NCBI GenBank assembly: GCA_944390045.1 | Contig: CALXOO010000006.1 | Coordinates: 1 to 64,000 of the forward strand | Length of the DNA stretch: 64,000 nt | Direction of reading: 5' to 3' | From: an uncultured Spirochaetales bacterium | GTDB lineage: Bacteria > Spirochaetota > Spirochaetia > Sphaerochaetales > Sphaerochaetaceae | In this document: piece by piece, positions 19,929-29,152 of the stretch | How positions within the stretch are numbered: the first letter of the stretch is position 1 | Layout: each line of letters opens with the position of its first letter | Position numbers and translations under genes: made by a program | The notes under the pieces: generated by a model | Databases searched by the model: none | The model's input: only the letters and a program-made list of their open reading frames with translations | What the model was told of the DNA's origin: nothing

Positions 19929-22593
19929 CCTTGTAGCTGTAGGCTGTTCCGTTGATGGAGAAGTCCAGCTCATCTCCGACGCCCTTGTTCAGGAGCTTCA
20001 TTCCGAGAGGGGTCTTGAAGTTGAGAATGCCTCGCTCCGGGTCGCTCTCCCACTGGCCGAGAATGGTGTAGGTCACGTCCCTGTCTGCAAGCCTGTCGTG
20101 GAGGACCACCTCGGTTCCGAAACTGATCTTCGAGGGATTCACGGACTCGGGAGTTATGACCTGTGCCTTCTCGATTTCATCAGTCAGTGTCCTCAGTCTG
20201 GCATTGAGGTTCTTCTGCTTGTCCTTTCCATACTGGTACTCTGCGTTCTCCCTCAGGTCTCCCAGAGCTCTCGCATCGGCGATTTCCCTTGCGACTTCCT
20301 GAAGCTCGACATGCTCAATGTGCTCCTTCTCCCTGATCTTCTCGTCCAGACCTTTCCTGGTGCAGAGGAAGCCCATGGGTATGAGCTCATCCTCATTGAC
20401 GGGCAGGGTGACATCATCGAAGAAGGTGAAGTCCGGATACTTCTCTCCGATGAAGTGCTTGACCTCGATCACATAGCCCTTGTCGATGTTCCTGTCGTTG
20501 GCGATGATCGAGTAGATCTTGCTGGCCAGGTCCCTGTCTCCCTTGTCGATGGCATTGAAGATCAGCTTGTCCTTGAACAGGTAAGTCGTGACAAGCTCGT
20601 TGCGCTTCCTGTTCTCGCTGACATCCTTCTTTAGCTCGATGGACGAGGCCGTGTGGTCAAGTACTAGAAGCAGGGTCAGGAGCAGATCTTCGGAGCTGAT
20701 GCCGGCCTTTGCCCACTCCCTGTCATCAGCATTCCTGTAGTTCCAGAGGAAGACATCAATATTCTCCCTGTAGGCATGAACGCTCTCACTGAGCATGCTG
20801 TAGTAGATCGACTCCTTTCCGTTTGCCTTGAGACTGTTGGGGATCCAGGAGTAGGTGTAGTAGGGGAAGCACTTCCTGTAGATCTCAGGCCACTGCCTGT
20901 CACAGGCCATCACGGACTCAAGGTAGCATCTCTTGAGGTCAGCATTGTTGATCCTGTCAAAGACGGTGACTTTGTCATCAAGCCTCTTGTACAGAGTCTG
21001 GAAGTCGACTCCGCTCTCAATGAGAGCCGTGGCGATGTGCTGCTGGTTCCTGAGCTGGTCAAGAAGCAGATAGCTGGCAAGCACCCTGTCATCGACGGCG
21101 GACTCATAGCGGGACAGCTCCTGGTTGAAATACCTGACCATGTCGCTGAAGGCCTCGCTCTCGGCATCCAGATCCTTTGCGACAAAGTCCTTGATGATCT
21201 TTACCTTGGCGTAGAAATCCTTCTCAGCCTGGAAGACGGCAAGCTGCTTCTCTTCCTGGGTTATCGGGGTGGAACGCAGAGTGTAAGTGTCGCTTTCCCC
21301 GAGCACCGCACTGAAATAGGGGTCCTCCTGAAGTATCTTTCTGGCCTCTGTCTTGAATGCGTCCCAGGACTTCTGGTCGAAAACTTTAGGCACCAGCTCG
21401 TCCTTCATTTCCTTGATTGAGCACTTGTTGTTGTGGCTCTCCATGATCGTCACGAGACCCCAGCGGGGATCCTTTCTGATTCTTGCGGCGAGCTTGTCAG
21501 GAATTGCCGTCTTGAGCACGCGCATGTTGTTCTTGGCAAGCGGCGTAAGAGCCTTGAATGCCATATCGGGAGACATGGAGACCTTGCTGGTCTTATTGAA
21601 TGCCACCACGACCTGCTTGTCGTTTATGGACTGGATGAGTCCAAGTCTGTCGAGGGAGCGCTGGTAGACGAAGGAGCCGACGTCGAAGCCGATGTCCGTC
21701 TCGAAGAATGCGATGGCCTTGTGCACGTCCTCGTTCGGGTTGTTCAGCCCTGATTTGCGGATACACTCGTCAAGTCTTGTGCTCTTGCTGTACTTCTTCC
21801 TGTAGGCCTTGACCAGCTCCTCGCGTGCCTGCCTGTTCGCAGGGTCGATCTCAAGCGCCTTCTTGAGGATTGTGATGCCCTTTGCGGGATCCTCGCTGAA
21901 ACGCGGGTAGATGTCGGACAGCAGGGCAACTGCAAGCTGCCTGTCAACGGACTGCGCGACCTTCTCCGCGATGCCGAGGAAGTAGCCGTAGTCCTCACCC
22001 TGCAGATCGAGGAGGGTGTTCCAAAGAGCCTTGATGTTCTCAATGTCCTTTGAGGATATTGACCTTGTAAGCGTCCTGCGATAATAGAGGAGGGCCTTGT
22101 CCCTGTCTCCGGATTCAAGGAAGTGGTCTCCAAGAGAGCGCGTGATCTTCTTCTCATCGAAGTCAATCTTGACCAGACGCTCGAGCAGGGCCCAGTGATC
22201 ATCTTCACGTCCTGTCTCCTCATAGCACTCTGAAAGGATTCTCAGTGCCAGACGGTTCTCGTTGAAGGAGAGGATCTTGTCGCACAGGAATTCAACGACT
22301 GTCCAGTTGCGGTTGTCGTAGAAGGTTATCAGAAGGTTCTGCATGAAGATGTTGTCCTCATGGGGGCGCCTGATAAAGGCCACGCAGCCCAGGACATAGC
22401 GGGCCCAGATGCTGTCCTCGCGCTGTTCGACAATGGCGTTTGCCTGATCGACAAGCTGGGAACAGTCATCATAATCGAGTTTCTTCATGGCCTTGTCGAT
22501 CTCCTGGAAGGAGTCAAGGCCCAGCTGGGCAAGTTCGTTCTTGGAGAACTCGCGATCATCCTTGAGTATTCTCACTGCAGCATTGTTTTTCAT
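19900..22593 (-). CDS. greA: GreA transcript cleavage factor fused to a long TPR-like N-terminal region
   Basis: The last 150 residues are GreA: a coiled coil with the acidic tip motif GDLRENAEYQYGKDKQ, then the FKBP-like domain (FGTEVVLHDRLADRDVTY to the stop). It should rescue backtracked RNA polymerase. The preceding 740 residues are helical and TPR-like, with repeats such as LGDHFLESGDRDKALLYYRRTL and AVALLSDIYPRFSEDPAKG. This arrangement is known from treponemes; ordinary GreA has about 158 residues. The start at 22593 (MKNNAAVRIL) is preferred because an intrinsic terminator and promoter lie in the upstream extension to 22740. Confidence 0.88.
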   Translation of the reverse strand: MKNNAAVRILKDDREFSKNELAQLGLDSFQEIDKAMKKLDYDDCSQLVDQANAIVEQREDSIWARYVLGCVAFIRRPHEDNIFMQNLLITFYDNRNWTVVEFLCDKILSFNENRLALRILSECYEETGREDDHWALLERLVKIDFDEKKITRSLGDHFLESGDRDKALLYYRRTLTRSISSKDIENIKALWNTLLDLQGEDYGYFLGIAEKVAQSVDRQLAVALLSDIYPRFSEDPAKGITILKKALEIDPANRQAREELVKAYRKKYSKSTRLDECIRKSGLNNPNEDVHKAIAFFETDIGFDVGSFVYQRSLDRLGLIQSINDKQVVVAFNKTSKVSMSPDMAFKALTPLAKNNMRVLKTAIPDKLAARIRKDPRWGLVTIMESHNNKCSIKEMKDELVPKVFDQKSWDAFKTEARKILQEDPYFSAVLGESDTYTLRSTPITQEEKQLAVFQAEKDFYAKVKIIKDFVAKDLDAESEAFSDMVRYFNQELSRYESAVDDRVLASYLLLDQLRNQQHIATALIESGVDFQTLYKRLDDKVTVFDRINNADLKRCYLESVMACDRQWPEIYRKCFPYYTYSWIPNSLKANGKESIYYSMLSESVHAYRENIDVFLWNYRNADDREWAKAGISSEDLLLTLLLVLDHTASSIELKKDVSENRKRNELVTTYLFKDKLIFNAIDKGDRDLASKIYSIIANDRNIDKGYVIEVKHFIGEKYPDFTFFDDVTLPVNEDELIPMGFLCTRKGLDEKIREKEHIEHVELQEVAREIADARALGDLRENAEYQYGKDKQKNLNARLRTLTDEIEKAQVITPESVNPSKISFGTEVVLHDRLADRDVTYTILGQWESDPERGILNFKTPLGMKLLNKGVGDELDFSINGTAYSYKVISIRVADF

Positions 22594-22635
22594 AACCGTG
22601 TTTTGGAAAACCTCCAAATATTGTTCGTTTGATTG

Positions 22636-22670
22636 GTAAAAAGCAAACCGGGCAAGGCGTCCTGCCCGGC
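22636..22670 (-). terminator. Intrinsic terminator in the greA leader
   Basis: On the minus strand CCGGGCA (22669-22663) pairs with TGCCCGG (22654-22648), followed by TTTGCTTTTT. It lies downstream of a good promoter and about 45 bases before the greA start, so it can attenuate greA. It could also end the perM transcript. Confidence 0.75.
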
Positions 22671-22693
22671 GTGTCATTAGTTGTCTTGTATCA

Positions 22694-22722
22694 ATAATAA
22701 CATTATCGGGGACGATTTGCAA
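22694..22722 (-). promoter_or_regulatory. Promoter of greA
   Basis: Minus-strand -35 TTGCAA (22722-22717) and -10 TATTAT (22699-22694) are separated by 17 bases, in the gap between perM and greA. Predicted transcription start is near 22687, some 18 bases before the leader terminator hairpin. Confidence 0.6.
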
Positions 22723-22756
22723 ACAATTCTTAATTTCCAAAGCTGGAAGGAATTTG

Positions 22757-23902
22757 CTATTGCCCGCTCCAGATGCCGGCCTGTCTCTCCCTTATCCTGC
22801 TCCGCCTCTCCTTGAGAAGGGTGTAGACGATGGAGCCGACCGGAACGGCGAAGAGCATGCCCACCAGGCCGAAGGTGCTGCCGCAGACAGTGACCAGGGT
22901 GAAGGTGTAGACGGTGGGCAGACCGAGCGATCCTCCGACGACTCGCGGATAGATCAGGTTTCCCTCAAGCTGCTGGAGGATTATCAGGAAGATGAGGAAG
23001 AGCAGGGCCTCAAGCGGAGACTGCACTGCGATCACGATTGCCCCGATGATCGCACCCACAAAGGCGCCGTATACCGGGATGAGTGCCGTGACACCGACCA
23101 GGACTCCTATCATCGTCGCGTTCGGCAGGGCCAGAAGCAGCATGCCAGCTGTGCACAGACAGCCGATGATGATGGCCTCAAGCACCTGTGCCACAACGAA
23201 GTGGCGGAAGGCCCTGAAGCTGATTGAGGCAAGATGTTCGAGATAGTTCGACACCTTTGGCTTTCCAAGCATGGAACACAGGGATCTGAGGTGGCGTGCG
23301 ATCAGCTCCTTGCCCGTGACAAAATAGATCGCGAAGACGAAGGAGATGAAGAAGGTCACGAAGCTGTTGATGGTCCCGAGTATAGTGTTGAAGGTGCTTG
23401 TTATGAAGCGCGGGGAGTTTTCCCTGGCGAAATCGACAAGCCGCGAATACAGTTCGTCAAGCGACATGTCCAGCCAGTTGAGCAGAGTGTAGAAGGCGGC
23501 CTCAACACCAGGCTCAGAACCCACAAGGTTGCCCTGGAGCCTGTCTGAAAGGAGGAGGATGGAGTTGCTCAGTGTCCGAACGGCCTCGACGAGGGAGGGG
23601 ATTATGAAGCCGAGCACTGTTATTATCACAAGGATCAGCAGGCAGATGGCCAGAAGGATTCCCAGTGCCCTAGCACCCCTGGCAAGGACCTTGATCCCGC
23701 TTTTTTTCAGCAGCCTCTCGAAAAAGCCTGCCGGAATGTTGAGGATGAAGGCGAAGACAATGCCGATGAGCAGCGTGTTGAGGGATGAGAGGATGAACTG
23801 CCCGATGTTGGCAATCGACAGGTCAAGGTTTCCCACAAGTGTGTAGATCACAATCAGAATCGTGCCCAGCAGCAGCCAGGTCAGGAAGTCTTTCCGGCTC
23901 AT
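22757..23902 (-). CDS. AI-2E/PerM-family permease
   Basis: Polytopic membrane protein of 381 residues with the AI-2E transporter family pattern: paired N-terminal helices, a central amphipathic region (about residues 110-195), and the conserved late segment ATMIGVLVGVTALIPVYGAFVGAIIG near residue 265. LQQLEGNLIYPRVVGGSLGLP follows near residue 310. The substrate cannot be told from sequence; relatives have been linked to autoinducer-2 export, ion/proton exchange or lipid transport. Its start lies 60 bases from the divergent queuosine-type transporter. Confidence 0.85.
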   Translation of the reverse strand: MSRKDFLTWLLLGTILIVIYTLVGNLDLSIANIGQFILSSLNTLLIGIVFAFILNIPAGFFERLLKKSGIKVLARGARALGILLAICLLILVIITVLGFIIPSLVEAVRTLSNSILLLSDRLQGNLVGSEPGVEAAFYTLLNWLDMSLDELYSRLVDFARENSPRFITSTFNTILGTINSFVTFFISFVFAIYFVTGKELIARHLRSLCSMLGKPKVSNYLEHLASISFRAFRHFVVAQVLEAIIIGCLCTAGMLLLALPNATMIGVLVGVTALIPVYGAFVGAIIGAIVIAVQSPLEALLFLIFLIILQQLEGNLIYPRVVGGSLGLPTVYTFTLVTVCGSTFGLVGMLFAVPVGSIVYTLLKERRSRIRERQAGIWSGQ

Positions 23903-23910
23903 GTTGCCTC

Positions 23911-23939
23911 ATTCTATCCGCCTGCTTGCACTTTTTCAA
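23911..23939 (-). promoter_or_regulatory. Promoter of the AI-2E permease gene, ending 8 bases before ATG
   Basis: Minus strand: TTGAAA (23939-23934), 17-base spacer, TAGAAT (23916-23911), then GAGGCAAC and ATG. Transcription should start at or within two bases of the start codon. The GAGG after the -10 box might serve as a ribosome site if initiation is slightly earlier. Confidence 0.6.
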
Positions 23940-23955
23940 TTCCATCGGCTATATT
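23926..23955 (+). promoter_or_regulatory. Promoter of the queuosine-precursor transporter gene, ending 7 bases before ATG
   Basis: TTGCAC (23926-23931), 18-base spacer, TATATT (23950-23955), then seven bases to the ATG at 23963. The mRNA should be leaderless or nearly so. It overlaps the divergent permease promoter. Confidence 0.55.
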
Positions 23956-23962
23956 CCACTGC

Positions 23963-24634
23963 ATGAACAAGGTACCGGAAAACCCTTCAAAAAACCGGGA
24001 TGCGGACTTCAACGCGCTTGTTGTGGTCTCCAGCCTCCTGGTCAGTCTCTATCTCATCGCAAACCTGATGGCAGTGAAGATCATCAGGATCGGACCATTC
24101 TCGCTCTTTGACGCCGGAACGCTGACCTTTCCCTTCACATACATGCTTGGCGACGTGCTTGCGGAGGTGTGGGGCTACAGGACGGCGCGCAGGGTTGTCC
24201 TGCTGACCTTCCTGTGCAACATCATGCTGGTGCTCTTCACCTCGCTGGGTGCGGTCCTTCCATATCCTGACTACATGCAGCAGACACAGGAGGCCTATGT
24301 GGCCATCTATACCTATGTCCCGCGCATAGTCGCCGCCTCTCTGGTCTCTTTCCTGCTGGGAGAGCTGGCCAACGCAAAGGCCCTTGTCCTGATCAGGCGG
24401 GTACAGAGGGGAGGCAAGGCGCTCTGGGTCAGAACAATAGGATCGTCCATGGTCGGCTACCTTTTCGACACGGTTCTCTTCGTTGTCCTGGCCTTCGCGT
24501 TCACTGTCCCCGCGTCCGAACTTTTGTCGATGATTGCCGTTCAGTATGCCGCAAAGCTGCTCATAGAGGCCGCTGCCGGCACTCCGCTCGCATACTGGGC
24601 AGTCAGTCTCATAAGGAGAAAAAGCAGTGTCTGA
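23963..24634 (+). CDS. VUT/YhhQ-family queuosine precursor transporter
   Basis: Six-helix membrane protein of 223 residues. The family signature is clear: NLMAVKIIRIGPFSLFDAGT near residue 35, FPFTYMLGDVLAEVWGYRTAR near residue 60, a second-half FLLGELANA motif, and YLFDTVLFVVLAF near residue 172. YhhQ imports preQ0/preQ1 in Escherichia coli, while relatives in other bacteria take up queuosine or queuine. It overlaps the following radical SAM gene by eight bases and has no Shine-Dalgarno sequence. Confidence 0.88.
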   Translation: MNKVPENPSKNRDADFNALVVVSSLLVSLYLIANLMAVKIIRIGPFSLFDAGTLTFPFTYMLGDVLAEVWGYRTARRVVLLTFLCNIMLVLFTSLGAVLPYPDYMQQTQEAYVAIYTYVPRIVAASLVSFLLGELANAKALVLIRRVQRGGKALWVRTIGSSMVGYLFDTVLFVVLAFAFTVPASELLSMIAVQYAAKLLIEAAAGTPLAYWAVSLIRRKSSV

Positions 24635-25316
24635 GCTTGTGCGCTACAGCCGGACGGGGGGCTTCTTTCCCCGTGAGTTCATACTTCTCCAGGGCCTTGG
24701 CTGCAAGTGGGCCAGGTGCACCTTCTGTGACTATTATCTTGACGCGTCATCATCTCCCTTTGAGACGAACAGAAAAGTGCTCTCGCTTGTCAGCGGGGAA
24801 TACGGGGTCCTTGACGTGATCAATTCCGGTTCCGCCATGGAACTCGATGACAGGACAGTCGGCCTGATTGCAGAAACGGTTGAGAAGAAGGCTATCCATG
24901 ACCTCTGGTTCGAGGCGCACTGGATCTACCGTGACGAACTGGAGGATTTCGCCGGCCGCTTTCCCTGCCGTGTTCACTACCGCCTCGGGGTCGAGTCCTT
25001 CAATCCGGATCTGAGGATCAGGTGGAGGAAGGGAATAGGACGGGATGTGACGCCTGCCGACATCAGGCGCTACTATGACGGGGTCTGCCTGCTTGCGGGA
25101 GTTGAGGGCCAGAGCCTTGAGGATATCGCAGAGTCCGTACGCATTGCAGAGGAGTATTTCGACTATTATTCCGTGAACCTCTTCTGTCCGAACACGACTT
25201 CCCAGAGGCGGGATGATGAGCTTGCCGGACGATTTGTCAGGGAGCTTGTGCCGCAGATCAGGAAAAGCCGGAAGGCCGAGGTGCTCGTGCAGAACACGGA
25301 TCTTGGTGTCGGCTGA
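24627..25316 (+). CDS. Radical SAM protein, candidate queuine lyase (QueL-like)
   Basis: 229 residues with a cluster-binding motif CKWARCTFCDYY (C26, C31, C34), spaced Cx4Cx2C rather than the usual Cx3Cx2C. The rest fits a compact radical SAM barrel (HYRLGVESFNP near residue 115). It starts with GTG at 24627, eight bases after AAGGAG, and overlaps the queuosine-type transporter. QueL of Clostridioides difficile is a small radical SAM enzyme that frees queuine from queuosine 5'-phosphate and is encoded with a transporter. That function is inferred here from size, motif and neighbour. A different base- or nucleoside-cleaving radical SAM enzyme is possible. Confidence 0.65.
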   Translation: MSELVRYSRTGGFFPREFILLQGLGCKWARCTFCDYYLDASSSPFETNRKVLSLVSGEYGVLDVINSGSAMELDDRTVGLIAETVEKKAIHDLWFEAHWIYRDELEDFAGRFPCRVHYRLGVESFNPDLRIRWRKGIGRDVTPADIRRYYDGVCLLAGVEGQSLEDIAESVRIAEEYFDYYSVNLFCPNTTSQRRDDELAGRFVRELVPQIRKSRKAEVLVQNTDLGVG

Positions 25317-25323
25317 TCCGCTG

Positions 25324-25352
25324 TTTCCATCCTTTGAACTTTCCGCTATACT
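25324..25352 (+). promoter_or_regulatory. Candidate promoter of rpe, ending 8 bases before ATG
   Basis: TTTCCA (25324-25329), 17-base spacer, TATACT (25347-25352), then eight bases to the rpe ATG with no Shine-Dalgarno sequence. The -10 box is good and the -35 box weak. Confidence 0.5.
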
Positions 25353-25360
25353 TTCTGGAC

Positions 25361-26050
25361 ATGAGTGAAAAGAGAATCCAGATTGCACCCTCGATCCTCT
25401 CAGCCGACTTCAGCAATGTCAGGGCAGCGGTGGCAGAGGTAGAGGCCAGCGGAGCGCAGATCCTTCATCTTGACGTCATGGACGGAGTCTTCGTCCCGGA
25501 GATAACCTTCGGTCCGAAGCTTGTCATGGACATCAGACCGCACAGTGATCTGGTCTTTGACGCCCACCTCATGATAACCAGCCCGGAGTCCCAGGTTGAC
25601 GCATTCATTGATGCCGGATGCGACTATGTGACAATCCATCAGGAAAGTTGCATTCATCTGAACAGAGTTCTGAACCGCATTAAGGAGAAGGGGGCCAAGT
25701 GCGGCATCTCGATTGTACCCAGCACACCTGTGTCCGCCATCACACCCCTGCTTGACCTTGTTGACCTCGTGCTTGTCATGACGGTCAATCCGGGATATGG
25801 GGGGCAGAGGATGATCCAGAGCTGTCTGGACAAGATAGTCGAGCTTGACGCGATGAGACGCAGTGAGGATTATGGCTATCTCATCAGCGTTGACGGCGGA
25901 GTCAATCTGGATACGATACAGGATGTCGTGGCAGCCGGTGCTGACATGGCTGTAGCCGGCAGCGCCTTCTTCAATGAGGTTGACAAGCTGACCTTCATGG
26001 AGAGGATGAACACGCTCGCCCAGGAGAGCTTCCGCTCGAGCGGAAGATGA
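25361..26050 (+). CDS. rpe: Ribulose-phosphate 3-epimerase
   Basis: Interconverts ribulose 5-phosphate and xylulose 5-phosphate in the pentose phosphate pathway. TIM-barrel motifs are intact: IAPSILSADF near the start, LHLDVMDGVFVPEITFGP (catalytic Asp and metal ligands), DAHLMI, VMTVNPGYGGQRMI and ISVDGGVN, ending with VAGSAFF. The start at 25361 (MSEKRIQIAPS) is preferred over 25334 because the promoter lies between them. The 229 residues match the family. dtd follows after 10 bases with its own AGGAGG. Confidence 0.95.
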   Translation: MSEKRIQIAPSILSADFSNVRAAVAEVEASGAQILHLDVMDGVFVPEITFGPKLVMDIRPHSDLVFDAHLMITSPESQVDAFIDAGCDYVTIHQESCIHLNRVLNRIKEKGAKCGISIVPSTPVSAITPLLDLVDLVLVMTVNPGYGGQRMIQSCLDKIVELDAMRRSEDYGYLISVDGGVNLDTIQDVVAAGADMAVAGSAFFNEVDKLTFMERMNTLAQESFRSSGR

Positions 26051-26060
26051 GGAGGCTCTG

Positions 26061-26516
26061 ATGAAGGCTGTGATCCAGGTCTGCAGGGATGCACGTGTCG
26101 ATGTCGACGGCGTCACCACAGGAGCGATTGAACACGGCATGCTGGTCTACTTCGGTGCCGAGGCCGGGGATGACAGCTCAATGCTGAGGCCCTTTCTTGA
26201 AAAGATGATGAGACTGCGCATCTTCAAGGACGAGAGAGGGAAGATGAACCTTTCCCTCTCTCAGACTGGAGGCAGCATTCTCCTCGTCAGCCAGTTCACG
26301 CTGGCCGCTGATGTCTACAAGGGGAACAGGCCCGGCTTCGAGACGGCTCTTGATGCCGGCAGTGCAGAAAAGCTGTATGAAGAGGCTGTCTCAATACTGC
26401 GCGGCATGGGCTATACTGTCAGCACCGGAGTCTTCGGAGCACACATGCTCGTCAGCTACACAAATGACGGTCCGGAGACCTTCATTCTGGATTCACAATG
26501 TTTTCTACACAGATGA
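26061..26516 (+). CDS. dtd: D-aminoacyl-tRNA deacylase
   Basis: Removes D-amino acids mischarged onto tRNA. The 151-residue protein has the two facing active-site motifs, LLVSQFTLAAD near residue 77 and SYTNDGPETFIL near residue 134, plus the opening MKAVIQVCRDARVDVDG. AGGAGG precedes the ATG. A few residues deviate from the commonest form of the Gly-Pro motif (GPET for GPVT), and the cis-Gly-Pro itself is kept. Confidence 0.93.
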   Translation: MKAVIQVCRDARVDVDGVTTGAIEHGMLVYFGAEAGDDSSMLRPFLEKMMRLRIFKDERGKMNLSLSQTGGSILLVSQFTLAADVYKGNRPGFETALDAGSAEKLYEEAVSILRGMGYTVSTGVFGAHMLVSYTNDGPETFILDSQCFLHR

Positions 26517-26554
26517 GCGGATTATTCCGTATATTTCGCTAGGAGAAATAATGC

Positions 26555-27619
<1,065 letters not shown>

Positions 27620-27625
27620 TGACAG

Positions 27626-28573
27626 TTGGAAGGCGAGGAGCAGTTTGACGTCCTTTTTGACAGGGAGGAAAAGCAGGTCTTCAGGACACCGGAGTTTGAG
27701 GGCCCGCTTGACCTTCTGCTTTACCAGATCCAGAAGTCCGAGATAAACATCTACGACATACCCATTGCCGAGATCACAGGACAGTTCCTCGACTACATCG
27801 AGGAGCACAAGGACAGCGGGCTGAAGAATCTGGCTGATTTCTACCGCATGGCCGCGGACCTGCTGTACATAAAGAGCAAGATGCTGCTTCCGGTGGAGGT
27901 CGAGTTTCCTGACGAGTACGAGGACCCGAGACAGGAGCTGGTCGAACGTCTGCTTGAGTACCAGAAGTTCAAGAAATACACGGACCTGCTGACCGGTTCC
28001 GCAGTCGGAGACAATTTCCACATTCCCCGGCGCGAGAATTTCTTTGCCCTGCCGTTTCAGGATGAGGATCTCTTCAGGGGATGTACGATAGATGATCTTT
28101 TCAGCGCCTTCAGGAACATAATAGAGAAAAAGGCGCCGACAAAGCTCTTCAACGTCTTTGAGGAAGTCTCTGTCAAGGAAAAGCGTGCCTACATGATGGA
28201 GCTGTTCGAGACAAAGGACCAGATCACGATCAGCGAGGTCATTGTCCACTTTGACCAGCCGCTGCACATCATCTGCTCGTTCATGGCCATTCTTGAGATG
28301 GCGAAGGACAAGGTCATCGTCTTCCAGCAGAATGAGCCGAACGGGGAGATCTACATAGTCCTCCGGCCCCAGGACTGGACTGCCAGCCTTGCCGAGGAGT
28401 ACGACAGGGACTATGATGAGGTGGTTGAGAACGACCTCGATGATCCTGATGACTTCAGCATCATCACAAAGGAGCGTCAGGAAGAGATAGACAGGGAGCT
28501 GGAGGAAGAGGGCGAGACTTCCATCGACGAGGAGTTTGTAGGAGACGAGGAAGACCTCCTCGATGACGACTGA
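27626..28573 (+). CDS. scpA: Segregation and condensation protein ScpA
   Basis: Kleisin that bridges the heads of the SMC dimer. The N-terminal motif FEGPLDLLLYQIQKSEINIYDIPIAEIT is typical, and the C-terminal winged-helix region (about residues 190-245) follows. An unusually acidic tail covers about the last 65 residues. The start codon is TTG at 27626. With 315 residues it is slightly long because of the tail. Its stop overlaps the scpB ATG. Its partner smc lies 30 kb away at 57992-60832. Confidence 0.92.
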   Translation: MEGEEQFDVLFDREEKQVFRTPEFEGPLDLLLYQIQKSEINIYDIPIAEITGQFLDYIEEHKDSGLKNLADFYRMAADLLYIKSKMLLPVEVEFPDEYEDPRQELVERLLEYQKFKKYTDLLTGSAVGDNFHIPRRENFFALPFQDEDLFRGCTIDDLFSAFRNIIEKKAPTKLFNVFEEVSVKEKRAYMMELFETKDQITISEVIVHFDQPLHIICSFMAILEMAKDKVIVFQQNEPNGEIYIVLRPQDWTASLAEEYDRDYDEVVENDLDDPDDFSIITKERQEEIDRELEEEGETSIDEEFVGDEEDLLDDD

Positions 28574-29151
28574 TGGCAAGAAACACATTGATGAGCACCG
28601 GAGCACGGCTCGTTGAGACCGTGCTCTTCATAGAGAACGAGTCGCTTCCGCTGGAACGCATAGCCTCCCTGACAGGACTGTCTGAAAGGGAGGTCGAGAA
28701 GGCTCTGGATGAGATTGCGGACGTTTATGAGGAGAGGGGACACGGCCTCAGGCTCAAGGAGAATTCCGACGGCTCGTGGGAGTTCGCCCCATGCACTGAC
28801 CTGTATGACATGCTCCGCAGCACATACGGCAGGAAGGTGGACAGGAGGCTGACGCGTGCGGCCATGGAGACACTTTCCATCGTGGCATACAGCCAGCCGA
28901 TAACCCGCAAGGAGATTGACAACATACGCGGTGTCGCATCGGACTCGATAGTCCGTCTGCTCAGGGAGAGGGAATATATCAAAGTTGTCGGCAGAAAGGA
29001 CGTCCAGGGACATCCATGCCTCTACGGCACAAGCAGGAAGTTCCTGTTCGAGTTCGGACTGAAGTCGATAAGCGACCTGCCGAAACTCAGCAGCATAGAC
29101 AAGCTCAGATTCGACAAGAGCGAGGAAGACAGGGAAGAAGATGGAGAATGA
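28573..29151 (+). CDS. scpB: Segregation and condensation protein ScpB
   Basis: Dimeric winged-helix partner of ScpA in the SMC complex. Family segments are LVETVLFIENESLPLERIASL at the start, RAAMETLSIVAYSQPITRKEIDNIRGV near residue 95 and LYGTSRKFLFEFGL near residue 156. The 192-residue length is normal. It starts on the scpA stop codon (TGATG). Confidence 0.94.
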   Translation: MARNTLMSTGARLVETVLFIENESLPLERIASLTGLSEREVEKALDEIADVYEERGHGLRLKENSDGSWEFAPCTDLYDMLRSTYGRKVDRRLTRAAMETLSIVAYSQPITRKEIDNIRGVASDSIVRLLREREYIKVVGRKDVQGHPCLYGTSRKFLFEFGLKSISDLPKLSSIDKLRFDKSEEDREEDGE

Positions 29152-29152
29152 G

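Noticed and set aside
22594-22740. N-terminal extension of greA up to 22740
   Set aside because: The stretch contains a promoter and an intrinsic terminator; the protein from 22593 matches the expected size of treponemal GreA.
26517-26554. LexA-type operator before recA
   Set aside because: No palindrome resembling a known SOS box could be picked out in this short gap.
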